Assembly: GCA_023846275.1 (NCBI GenBank)
Contig: CM043878.1
Coordinates: forward strand, 11,787,501 to 11,851,500
DNA from: Vanilla planifolia
Taxonomy: Eukaryota > Streptophyta > Magnoliopsida > Asparagales > Orchidaceae
Direction of reading: 5' to 3'
DNA: 64,000 bases
The number at the start of each line of letters is the position of its first letter. The first letter of the stretch is position 1. The position numbers and the translations under genes were made by a program. Shown in pieces: positions 1 to 10,500 of the stretch. The notes under the pieces were generated by a model, which had not been told where the DNA came from, did not search any database, and saw only the letters and a program-made list of their open reading frames with translations.

Positions 1-411
1 TGGATAGCTCTCTATGACGCCCCTTTGTAATCCCTCAAGATGGTGAATACCTTTCATGCCTTGTGGTTGCAGTTTCTACCCTCTTTCAAAGTTTTTCATG
101 AATAAAGTTCCTTGTAATCTCTCTCTCTCTCTGAATAAGTTGTACTCCATAATACAAGTAGTTCCATGTTTAACTCCATCTAAGAAAATCAAACCACAAA
201 AGATTGCATCATCAAGCAACATAACAAATGATGCAAGAAATATAAAATATCTTCTGTTCAACAGCATAAGTGATCTAACCTCAAGTGGCTGTTGTTCTAA
301 CTCCCAACATTTTGTTCCGAAATACTTTCAGTGGAAATAGCTATGAGGAGCTCACCTCAACTCACTGCAAAAAATGGCAGCTTTCCAAAACTTTCTCTGC
401 AGTTATCAAAT
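1..411. other. 3' flank of the plastid TPR gene
   Basis: Non-coding AT-rich sequence downstream of the minus-strand TPR gene. It probably holds that gene's 3' UTR. A short CT run lies at about 119-132. The small open frames here show no family similarity and no biased composition, so nothing else can be supported. Confidence 0.5.
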
Positions 412-1419
412 TCAAGAATCCCCAGTGCCGAAGAGCTTCACCCTTGATAGTGGAGTCTGTAGGTAGGCGTTCACCTCAGCCTTCTTCTGAGATAGTTCAT
501 TGCACAATGCAAACTTCTCCCTAGCTTTGCTGTTCTGATCCAGCAGCGTATAGATCACCCCTAGGCAGAAAAAGGGCCGGTAGTCTTTGGGATCCTCCAT
601 GGAAAGCTCATCATATATCGTCAAGGCCTCCTTCACGTTCCTCTGAAGGTACTGGATTTGTGCCATGATCAGGCGGATGTCTCGCGCGACTGCCTCCCTG
701 TTCTCAGCTCGAGCCAGCTCCAGGGCTTGATTCAGACGCGCAACGGCAGCAGAACCTTCGCCACAACGTTCCATGAGCACAGCATTCTCGAAAAGGGCTT
801 CAAGGGAGAGGGGGTTGGATTCGAGGAGCTCATCCAAGAGGTGACGCGACTCCTCTACCTTGCCCATCTCGTTGAGAAGCCGCGCCGCAAGGAATTTCCA
901 CTCCGTTTCAATCGGTTGCACCACCATCAACTGCCGAAGGATCGACAGCGCCTCCAAGTCGTCGCCCTCCTCTAGCTTCTGGTACAGCAGAGGACGGAGC
1001 GTGCCGACTATATCCGAATTAGGCTGTTCGGGCTCGGAGAGTAATGAAGCGTCGTCAGCTTTGCATTCGACCAAGAGATCGCCACTAGCTTCGGCTGCAG
1101 ATCCGTCAAGCGTTACCGACGAAGGCGGTGCCTCGGCAAAGGCCCAAGAGAGGCGGCCCGAGAACATTCTAGCGGTGGTGGCAGCCAGTATGACGATGCC
1201 AGCAGCAATAATTTTGACATGGTGCGCTTTCGGCTGCCGCTGTTGTACCGAATTAGAGGATATAACCGCAGATATCCTAGAAACACCGGAATACGAAATT
1301 GGTGTTGTGGGAATGCGCAGTGATTTAGGGATAGGATAGAAATTTCTGGGTTGGAGAGAAGGGGAGAGAAGGTGTTGGAAATTGAAAGAGGTGGCTCCAC
1401 TTGAGGTCAAGCAAAACAT
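412..1419 (-). CDS. Plastid TPR protein, SLOW GREEN 1 / chloroplast-lumen-common type
   Basis: A single uninterrupted frame of 335 residues. The first ~60 residues are rich in Ser, Pro and Arg and poor in acidic residues, like a chloroplast transit peptide. A hydrophobic stretch at about 69-82 is followed at 93-95 by an Ala-Phe-Ala motif, which resembles a thylakoid-lumen cleavage site. Residues ~135-330 are helical TPR-like repeats; segments such as EWKFLAARLLNEMG, LSLEALFENAVLMERCGEG and DPKDYRPFFCLGVIY match the plant family I know as SLOW GREEN 1-like or chloroplast lumen common proteins (intronless or nearly so). TPRs bind protein partners; SLOW GREEN 1 is needed for chloroplast greening, but that role is not proven for this paralogue. 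The start is the first Met of the frame, directly preceded by a telo-box. Exact subfamily is uncertain. Confidence 0.82.
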   Translation of the reverse strand: MFCLTSSGATSFNFQHLLSPSLQPRNFYPIPKSLRIPTTPISYSGVSRISAVISSNSVQQRQPKAHHVKIIAAGIVILAATTARMFSGRLSWAFAEAPPSSVTLDGSAAEASGDLLVECKADDASLLSEPEQPNSDIVGTLRPLLYQKLEEGDDLEALSILRQLMVVQPIETEWKFLAARLLNEMGKVEESRHLLDELLESNPLSLEALFENAVLMERCGEGSAAVARLNQALELARAENREAVARDIRLIMAQIQYLQRNVKEALTIYDELSMEDPKDYRPFFCLGVIYTLLDQNSKAREKFALCNELSQKKAEVNAYLQTPLSRVKLFGTGDS

Positions 1420-1421
1420 GG

Positions 1422-1430
1422 TTAGGGTTT
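1422..1430 (-). promoter_or_regulatory. Telo-box (AAACCCTAA) just upstream of the ATG
   Basis: On the minus strand the motif AAACCCTAA ends two bases before the TPR gene start codon, preceded by a CT-rich leader (about 1435-1490). Telo-boxes are common in 5' leaders and promoters of plant housekeeping, translation and plastid genes. Its presence supports the chosen start and suggests growth-linked expression, which is an inference. Confidence 0.6.
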
Positions 1431-1499
1431 TCGAAGGAGACCGCTAGGAAAAGGGGGAGGTAGAGACGAGAGAGAACTAAGAAACAAAAGTGACGAACT

Positions 1500-3404
1500 T
1501 ATTTCGTACACCATTTGAAAAATTCTTTTTTTTCTTTTTTTTTTGTTGTTGAATTCATTCAATTTTTTGAAAAAAAACATTTTAAAATTATCTTACAAAA
1601 ACTATTTTGTTTTAGTAATATTAATATTTTGAGATTTTATTGTTGGAATTTAAGATTTATTTTGATCAAAACTTTGAAATACATTTGAGAAAAAAAGATA
1701 AAACCCAATTATGTAAGACAATATCTCCTTAAGTTGTCTGATTTTAACCCAAATGTATTTTGTTATCAAAAAAATATTTTAATATCTTAAAATTGTGATA
1801 TTATATATAAATTGTTAAATCATTCCTCCATATACTATGACAATATTCAACATTGTATCTCTTAATCTACAAATCAATTAGAAGTCTCTCCTTAATAATT
1901 CATTTCTTTGAAATATCACTTAACAAATACTCTTCTACTTTTTTAAATCTTGAAGGTTATAGACTTGTCAATTTTAACTTAGTTTGTCTTCATATTACAT
2001 CAAATTAAAAAAAGTATAACTCTGATATTATATTTATGTGACTTGTCTCATGATATTAAGATATTATTTTTTGAATTATTTCATTTTTACCTAAGTTTTT
2101 GCTCTTAAAAGGTGTCCCAAAATCTTAGTATCACATATAAAGTGAAACATATTTCCTTTATAGCCTATCTGAAACAATTCATTCTAATACCTTTATATAA
2201 ATAAGTATATTAAAGTAATTTATTGTCTAATAGTTCCTCTCCTAGATAAATCTCCTAACAATCACTCCCCCCTTATTCGATCTTGGGCATTAAAGACCCG
2301 TTAGCTTCTGTATGGTATGACAGCTTGCTTCATTATTTAAAACTATTCTCTCCTTCGATCTCTACATCTCTACCTAAGTGAATTTTGAAAAGATGTCTCA
2401 AAATAAATATAAAGCCATAATCTTTTCATTTATGGTTGGTATGAGAATATTCATACCTCTCAACCTAGAAGTCTAATAGAAGTCACTCATATCATTTCCC
2501 TACTTAGTATATCACTCTTGATCATTTCTTATCTTATTCAATCTTGATTATTATAAGTCATTTTGTTTTTGCTTGGTTTATTTTTGAATCATATTAGACA
2601 ACATAAGGTATATCTTGACTATAATATTGGTAATGATTTTATCTCATTATATAAATGTATTATCTTCATATGTTACTTTATCTTGACCTAAGTAGACTTT
2701 GCCCACAAAAGGTCTCAGCTCTCAAAATTTAAAATATTACATATAAAGCCCAAAATCATCACTTCAAGTTGATATGGGACAATTTATCTTCGTAGCCCAC
2801 CACTTAAAATGAAACTTAGATCCTCTTCAAGTACGATGTTTCCTCTCCCAAGAAAATGGTATTGTGATCACTCTCTACTCATTTTCGTACAAGTTATAGG
2901 CTCACTAAGATATTTTAGTGTGAAAACTTGATTTTATTACGTTAATGTATTAATCCCTTGAGTGCTCATTCTAACCAAATTTAGTTTTGTTCCCAAACTT
3001 TGCCTTCAAATCTTAAGATGATGATGTTAGATGTGAATCCAAAAATCTTACCTTTGTAGCTATTGTGAGACTGTTCCTCCTTAAATTCCATCTAAAAATA
3101 TGTCATAAGGCAACTTTGTCTAATGACTTTTTCTACTTTAGACATCAATTAAAAATTATTACCTACACTTTTTATTCATATCTATTACTGGTACATAAGC
3201 TTCCAATTAACTCATTCTTAAATCTTGTCGGAGGGTAGATAAAACTCAAATATAATATTACAATGATCCTACCTTACGATATCAATATATTGCCCATTTG
3301 GCTGCCACATCCCAACTAAAGAGGTTGTTATCGCTATAAGGCACACAATTTGTTGCTATTATGTTATCATTTATAAAATTCGAAATCTATCATCTGTAAC
3401 CTTG
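1500..3404. repeat. AT-rich intergenic DNA with decayed ~300-bp periodic copies
   Basis: No gene is seen. Similar blocks recur at about 2088, 2373, 2686 and 2978, each beginning with an ACCTAAGT/ACCAAATT-like core, followed by a TTTGCC(C)..AAA segment and then, in the first three, ATATAAAG-like text. The spacing of 285-313 bases suggests an old tandemly duplicated repeat or LTR-type fragment. Divergence is high, so the boundaries are approximate. Confidence 0.4.
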
Positions 3405-4612
3405 CACCTTTCTCCTCTTTTTCTTTTGCTTCTACCTTTTCTTCTTTCCAATATTTCTCTTCTTATTCTTCACATTTCTCTTCTCCCTCTTTCTTTTATA
3501 TCATCTCCTTTTTCTCTATCTTCTTCTTCTGCTTACCTTTCTTCTTCTCCTCCTCATCTTTCTTATTTTTGTTGATCTTCTTCTTCTCATTCTTCTTGTT
3601 TTTATTATTCTTCTTCCTTTTCTCATTCTTTTTTTTTTTATTATCCTTCTTTTTGTCCCTCTCCTTCTCATTATCCTACTCTTTCTCCCTATTATTATTA
3701 TTATTATTATCATCATTCTTCTCTTTCTTTCATGTTCTTCTTTTTTCTTTCTTCTCCTTTTTTTGGCTTTTTTCTTCTCCTCCTTCTTGTTCTTCTTCTC
3801 ATTCTCCTCGTCCTCTTTCTCTTCATCTTCTTTTTACTCATATTTACTTTCTCCTTCTTCTCCTTTTACATTTTTCTTCTTTTGCTTCTAGTCCTCTTCT
3901 TTCTTCTCCTTCTCTTTCTCGTCTATCTCCTTTTCCTCATCTTTCTTCTTCTTTTTTTTCTCCTTATGCTTCATTTCTTTTTTTCTCCATCTCTTTTCTC
4001 TCTTGCTTGTTCTTCTTCTACTTCTTTTTTTTTTCTTATTATTTTTTTCTTCTTCTCTTTTTCTTACTTCTCTTCCTTTTTTTATTTCTTTTTTTATTAT
4101 TATTATAATAATGATAATTATTATTTTTTTCTTGTTCTTTTTCTTTTATTATTTATTATTATTATTTTTTCTTTTTTTATTTTCTTTGTCTTCCTCTTCT
4201 TATTCTTCTTTTTTTTCCTTCTTCTCCTCCTTTTTCTTCTCTTTATTCTTGTTCTTTTTCTTCTTTTTTTCATCTTCTCATTTTATTTCTTCTTCTCCTT
4301 CTCCTCCTCCTTTTTCTTCTTCTTCTCTATCGTCTTCTTCTTTTTCTACATCTTCTTATTCTTCTTTTTGTCATTCTCCTTCTTCTTCTCATTTTTTTTC
4401 TTCTTCTTCTCCTTCTTCTCTTCTTTTTTCTTCTTTTTCTCCTTTTGCATCTTTTTTTTTCTTATTTTTCTTCTTCTTCTTCTTCTTTTCTTTTTGTTCT
4501 TCTAATTTTTTCTTCTTCTTCTACTTCTCTTTCTCATCCTCCTCCTCCTCTTTATTTTTCCTTTTTTTCTTCTTTATTGACTTAATTTATTTTATTTTTT
4601 TGGCTTTGTATT
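3405..4612 (+). repeat. Polypyrimidine tract / imperfect (TTC)n microsatellite
   Basis: About 1.2 kb in which nearly every plus-strand base is T or C, built from TTC, CTT and TCC triplets with runs of T. Small patches of ATT/ATA triplets occur near 3690-3715 and 4095-4170. It gives long Phe/Leu/Ser-rich open frames on the plus strand and Arg/Lys-rich frames on the minus strand, which are compositional artefacts. Such mirror-rich purine/pyrimidine DNA can form triplex (H-DNA). Confidence 0.9.
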
Positions 4613-5441
4613 TTCATTCAAGATAATTAATTTTATTAGGCCTTAAAATTACAGAGAAATTTGTAGGTCATGGATTATAATATGTAGATATTGTTTAGTT
4701 TTCTATCATATTGTACAAGTGAAATGTTGTATAAGATATTATGATGGCTTGTTATATTTTGCTAGAATTGGACACTTTTTATTTTATTGAATTGTGTTAT
4801 ATAAATAAAGTTTTTTAAAGAAATGTGAGTTTTATATTACTTTTATTTTGATTTACAAAATGATGAGCTTATCAATTTGTTTTTATTTATGTTTTATTTT
4901 TTTTTCATAAAAATTTATTTTAAAAACTAGAAAAAAGTGAAATGAAATAGATGAAATAACTCTAATCCTACAAGTGATACGTGAGTAATGCTATATAGAA
5001 TCAATTAGGAAAAAGATAGAATCCATATGGTGAAAAGAATAATATATGAAATGTATTTATAAAACAAATTGTAGCTCATTTTGAAGCTTCTTTTTCAAAA
5101 CTATTTTCATATTGGTTGCCTTTTAAACACAATAATCATCACCCTTTAAAAGATTTAATTAGTTTATGATTTCATTATAAATTAAAGAAGTAATATTGAT
5201 TTAATAATAATTTTATATAATATGGTTAAAGATTAGAATAATATAAGAAGAAGATATTATTAAGTCCTATCAACAAATTTTATTACAAAAATATTTATTG
5301 TTAGTCCTATAAAAATTAATATGTTAAATAAAGAAAATAAAAGCACAATATGTTTTAACACCTTATTTTTTATTTTTTATTGTATGAAATCCCCTCATAT
5401 AAGAATATTCTTATAACATAATCAAATCATATCCCAAATGG
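4613..5441. other. AT-rich intergenic spacer
   Basis: AT-rich sequence between the polypyrimidine tract and the 3' end of the RRM-like gene. It probably includes that gene's 3' UTR at the right end. I see no coding signal or recognisable element. Confidence 0.5.
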
Positions 5442-6407
5442 CTAATTAGCGGAAGTACGCGGCACGTACATGCGCGCCCATAGATGCCTGCCGTTGATCA
5501 TAAACTTGGCGGTCCTCTGCCCGTTGAGCACCGGCGCGATCATCGACGCATTGGTGAACACCACCCGCCCATACATTGGCGCTGCCCCCGCCGGCGCTCT
5601 CTCTATCATCACCATCTCTACGCACGGCCCAAACCTCCTGCATAAATGCCACACTTTTTCCGATGAACGCCTGCTATGAAGCAGTTTAATGCACTATCGA
5701 ATCACGTACGTGTTAAAGAAGTCCTTGATGTCTTCCCGAGTCAGGGGATACCCCCTTGAGAAGGTGATGAACATGGACCTCTGGTCATCCGACGACTGCT
5801 CCGTCACCGGCGACCATGGCCTTGCCATCGGGTTGAGCACCGACGGAGGCCGGGACGTCTGCCGAGGAGGAGAGTGCGAGGTCGAAGGCATCGACCAGGC
5901 ACTCTGTTCGACGTTGGGTTGCCAGATGTGGAGTCCGCTGGAGAGGACGCGGCGGGTGGCTGGGTGGTTGGGGTCTTGGGCAGCCTTCTCCATGATTCCA
6001 TCGTCGAAGATGATCTCGGCGACGTTCTTGACGAAGTAGGTGACGCCCTTGAGAGCGACGTCGCGGTGGTAGTCGAAGAACCGGAGGCCGATGGGCTCGG
6101 CGACGAGGGTGTTGGTGAGGGGGAGCTCTTCTTGCTCGTCCTCCGCGTGGGTCTGCGTGCCGAGGAGGCGGCCGAGGCAAGAGTCGGCCTCGGCTAGGAA
6201 GGCTTCCACGATGCGGTCGTTGGAGGAGGAGACGTGGCGGATGAAGTCGTGGTGGCCGATGGACTCGAACCAGAGCCAGAGGGCCATGACCCATCTCGTG
6301 GTCACTGGTTTCTGGCCCAGCTGATGGACCAAACGGTGGAAGAACTCGCGCTCCTGTCGGTGAAAGAGAAGGAGGTCAAGCGTGCTCGGCCGACTGCCGC
6401 CTGCCAT
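5442..6407 (-). CDS. Plant-specific protein with C-terminal RRM-like domain
   Basis: Two exons, 6407-5710 and 5637-5442, joined across a 72-bp intron with a GTACGT donor and a TTTATGCAG acceptor, give 297 residues. Reading through the intron hits a stop, while splicing makes a continuous RRM-like unit: an RNP2-like MFITFSRG, then FFNTRFGPCVEMV, an RNP1-like MYGRVVF and a final strand ending WARMYVPR. The N-terminal ~200 residues (start MAGGSRPS; TTRWVMALWLWFESIG) match a plant family of uncharacterised proteins that I recall as sharing this N-terminus-plus-RRM layout. RNA binding is likely but unproven. The start is the Met preceding the conserved N-terminus; an upstream in-frame Met at 6605 lies beyond the TATA box and is disfavoured. 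The coding sequence is strikingly GC-rich compared with its AT-rich surroundings. It lies head to head with the thioesterase gene. Confidence 0.75.
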
Positions 6408-6560
6408 GCCGTCTCTTTCCGACGTCAAAAAATGAAGGCTTGAAGGATATGGTGGACTGGGAACGAGGGGACGTAAGAGGAACTCAAGAGACAAGGAAAC
6501 GATGGAAATAAAGGAGTGGTTATTCAGTGACGATATGCTGTTTGAAGATGCAATGAATCG

Positions 6561-6568
6561 CTTATATA
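6561..6568 (-). promoter_or_regulatory. TATA box of the RRM-like gene
   Basis: The minus strand reads TATATAAG about 155 bases upstream of the chosen ATG. That is a good plant TATA box at a plausible distance for a leader of about 120 bases. It also argues for the start at 6407 over the upstream in-frame Met at 6605. Confidence 0.6.
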
Positions 6569-6689
6569 GCTTTTCATCCAGAAGCGTGTGGTTTTGCACG
6601 TGCATGGCTCACTCATAATAAATAGTTCTAAATAATAGGAATTTAAGAAAACTTTTAAAAATAAAAAATAGTTCTAATTTTTTTGTTTT

Positions 6690-7400
6690 ATGAATTTTGT
6701 AATATCACATTAAACATTTTTAATAAATAACAATATACTAAATATTATTAGAGTATGCTTGGTATAATAGTTGAATAATATTAAGCTGATTAACAATTTT
6801 TTTTTATCAAGTGTTATAGAAAATTGCCTTTGAGTAATATTTTATAAATAAATGTCTGGTAAAATAAATTATATTATAAAATGATTATGTTTTTTGATAA
6901 AATTTTAATATTCTCTTATAACTATAAAATTGTTTTTTATTTTATTATAATAGAAATAAACTGAACGAGATATTAATGCCAAAAATATATGGAAAATCCA
7001 AAAGAGAAATATATGCGAGGCATTTGATAAATTTTATTTTTTATTTTTTTATTATTTCTTATAAATACTTTTATAATTTCATATTAAAAATTTTTAATGA
7101 ATAATTCTATATTAACTGTTAATTAGATTTTGTTTGATATAAGGGTTGATGAATATTAAGTTGATTAACAAAAATTTATATTTGATAGATTTTTTATAAA
7201 TAGATGTTTAATAAAATAAATAATATTATAAAATTATTTTATTTTTTGTTTTTTTGATAAAATTTTAATATTATTTTATAGAAATAAATTTGTTTTTTAT
7301 TTTTATACTATTTTTCTTTTTAAAATTTAGATAATAGAAATAAACCGAAAGAGGTATTAATGCGAGAAATATACCGAAAATCCAAATGAGAAAAAAACAG
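6690..7400. repeat. Diverged tandem duplication in the divergent promoter spacer
   Basis: Two AT-rich copies, about 6690-7010 and 7065-7400, share the same order of landmarks: TTTTTAAT(A/G)AATAA, GATTAACAA, a TTTTATAAATA(A/G)ATGT block, TTTTTTGATAAAATTTTAAT, and GAAATAAAC(T/C)GAA followed by a TATTAATGC core. The landmarks are offset by about 375-385 bases. The repeat sits between two divergent genes, so it may carry duplicated regulatory sequence or be a remnant of a non-autonomous element. Confidence 0.65.
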
Positions 7401-7546
7401 GGAAAATCCACTGTAAAGATATTAAAGATGCTTCGTTGTTTTGTTGAGGGGGGTTCACCAGGCAGCGTTTTCGTCGTCAAATTCGTTTGCCTCTGCCCTT
7501 GTCGCGTCGACGGTACATCACTCGCCGGCGAGCGGCAGTTTCAAGG

Positions 7547-10500
7547 ATGGATTCGCCATCGGAGATTTCTATCGCGAAAACGAAGGGCTTCTTTCAAACG
7601 ATGGGTTTATTTCGAAGTATCCCAGAAGCAACAGAGAAGAAGGACTTCTACTCTTACCTAATTCGCAGCCTCCTCAAGGTCGAGCGGATCGAGCGCGGCC
7701 GTGTCATCTGCACTCTCAGCGTCACTTCCGCGGTCACTGTATGACCCAGCACTTTTCCTTTGCTGTTGTTAGCTGATACATTCTCCTTCTTTCCGATATT
7801 ATGCGTTGAAAATTGTGCTTATTTATTCTTTGCTGTCAAGATAGAATCCGTACAATACTCTTCACGGTGGACTTGTTGCGGCTGTTGCAGAGGAGATAGG
7901 GTTGGCCTGCGCAAAGTCGGTTGTTGGGGATAAGCAGTTTTTCCTTGGGGAGTTCAGCACGGCATACCTTGTGGCAGCCAGGATCGATGTGAGGCGAACC
8001 ATTACCTTCTCTTGTATCTGTTTTTCGCGACCGTAATTCGTTTTTTTTTATTATTATTTTTTTATTTTTTTTTTATTGTTCATCACTTTATTGCTTAAAT
8101 ATTTAGAAATAAATTAGCACCTATGACAGAGGTACTTCATATGTTGATCTTATCGTTGGGTGTGAACTATGATGAATTTTTCTTAGTAATTGTCAATATT
8201 TGTTGTTACCAATATGATGAATTTTTCTCTGTTATGAGTATGCTGATTGATTATAACTGCCCTTTGAGCTCATCTCAGATTCCTTGGCATCCATTTTCTC
8301 ATAGATGATTGAAGCTGCACCTATGCTTATGTAGGAATGGTCTCAATTTGTGGTTTTGTACTTATGTTTGTTCTTTTTTCTAATGTTGTGTTGATTGTTT
8401 GTGATGGCCATTTGTGCTCAGCTCAATCTATTTGGAATCGATATTCCATGTATAATAAAAGCTGCATAGGTGTTTTGGTTGTACTTTTAAGCTCTTATGC
8501 ATCACATGTTGAGGATTTTCTCAAGCATGTGTGATAAGTATATTTTATTGTTTTTTTTAAGTGTATCTTCATTGGTTCCTTAAGAATTTGTTTGTAGTTT
8601 CATTGTTATTATATGCATATGATATATTTTTTTTGTATTGATAGAGTTTCTCAAGGATATTGTATCTTATCATCTTGACAAAGGCAAATTTCTATTATAG
8701 CTATTTGCACAAAATCTTTTAATATCATTTATGGAATTGAAGATGCAAAATTTCACTTGTAAAATCTAAGCCATTAATCCAAATTGCAGCTACGTAGTAG
8801 CCATTAGTAACTCGTGAGCACACACTCTTGAGATCACACTTTCAAGACTAGTTCCTTTAAGCCAGTTTGTTAAGGACAAGCTTTCGATAAATATGGATCT
8901 CAATTAATCAAATAGACATTAGATAAATGAATCCAAATTCATTTCTTTAAGTTGTGGCCAGTTTGATAGTTATGACTAATTTGATGATACTGTTAATTGT
9001 CAAACTCCTTATTCTAATGGTTATAATTGATTCAACGTGTCATTAACAGTCGAATTCCTACATAGTGATTATAGCTAATGCTATCACGTTAGCAGAATGC
9101 ATGTGTTGACCGTGAACGATTATGCCATTAGATTAAATGGTAGTTGTAATTGCTCATGTGTGGAAATGATATTCGTTTATGTAATCAACTTGTTCAACTA
9201 TAATTAGTAGCCTAAGGGTTCAATTCATGGCATTCAATTAGATAGATACAGATCCATTCTAAGCCTATTAGATTCAATCTACTCTCGTCAAATTCTTTTG
9301 TGGAGAGCTCTTTATCTTTTCCTAATTCTCTCCCTTTATACTTCTTTTCAATAGGGTTTGTCCCTTGTTTTCCTTTGTCATTGTTAACTCGTGAAGATCC
9401 TAAGATCTCTCTTCTCTTTTGACATTTTTTGGCTATTTATAAGGGCTAAGTTTTGTACCTAATGTTTAGAAACATAACCATTGCTCCAATTAAGATTGTA
9501 TACATCATGTCAAGAGAAAATCAAGTGTATTGGAGGAGGTTTTTTGTAAACTATCTTGAGTGATCTTTAGTGGACAAAATGACCATTCAATGTTTTGATG
9601 ATGCTTCGAAATATTTCATTATGAAACATATACCACTTCTTGGCATTCATTACAGTGTTTCTATAGTCAGTTGAGGATGCAAACATTAAAGTTCATCGGA
9701 TGTTCATTAAAATGACATTTTGTTATTCTTTTATTCCTCGGCCCTTGGAAAAGATAGGCATTAATCAAATATTTCTCTTTGCTTTTGGATATTTGGTAAG
9801 CTTCTTAATTGATTTGTGAAGTGTCATGTTTTGAGCACTTAACAATGACCTTTTTTTCAAAGTTTGGGTTGGTGACGTGTGGAATGACCAAAAAAACTAA
9901 GAAAGTATAAAAGAGAGAGCGTATGTCTTTGATAATTTTTCCTCACACGGGCTGTTCAAGGTGGGTTGTTGCATTTATCGTGTATATGTATGTGGTAAGT
10001 GGTGTGTGCTGCACTTACCACACACTTAACTCATGTGTGGACGATCGATGCATGTCGCACCTATCTTGTGTAGGTAAGTGTGCACAATTCTCTACATGCT
10101 TAGCTCTGCACTTGGGTAAGTAGCACGTGTGCGTTTTATGCATTTGTGTTAAGTGGCTCATGTAACTATCGAGATTAAGTTTTTCCCCTATTATTCACAT
10201 GTGAGTCATGCATGTGGTAAGTGCAGTATGTGCCATCTATGGTGTGCACGTATGTGCTTCTTCTCCAATTTAGTCTTGAACAAATTTTGAATACCTTGAT
10301 ATGAGTGAAAAACAAATGCAACTGTAGAATCTATTTATATATCGAGCACTTAAGACGAAAATTCGATTGGTCTTGAATCGCCAAGAAAAGGGTGTTGAAA
10401 TATGATCAAGAGATTTGTTCTATTTATTGACCATTTAACATTGAGGGGGCATCAAGGAATTATTATGCATTCAAAAGTAACACATGTAGCTCATATGACC

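Noticed and set aside
658..1339. Plus-strand open frames across the TPR gene
   Set aside because: They are antisense shadows of the minus-strand TPR coding sequence, which has the family similarity.
3516..4626. Long Phe/Leu/Ser-rich and Arg/Lys-rich open frames on both strands
   Set aside because: They are by-products of the polypyrimidine tract, which lacks stop codons for compositional reasons; there is no domain or normal codon use.
5785..6443. Arg/Pro-rich and Gly/Val-rich frames over the RRM-like gene
   Set aside because: They arise from the high GC of the true frame; they show no family match.
6408..6605. Upstream in-frame Met for the RRM-like gene at 6605
   Set aside because: It lies upstream of the TATA box and adds a low-complexity extension absent from the family as I know it.
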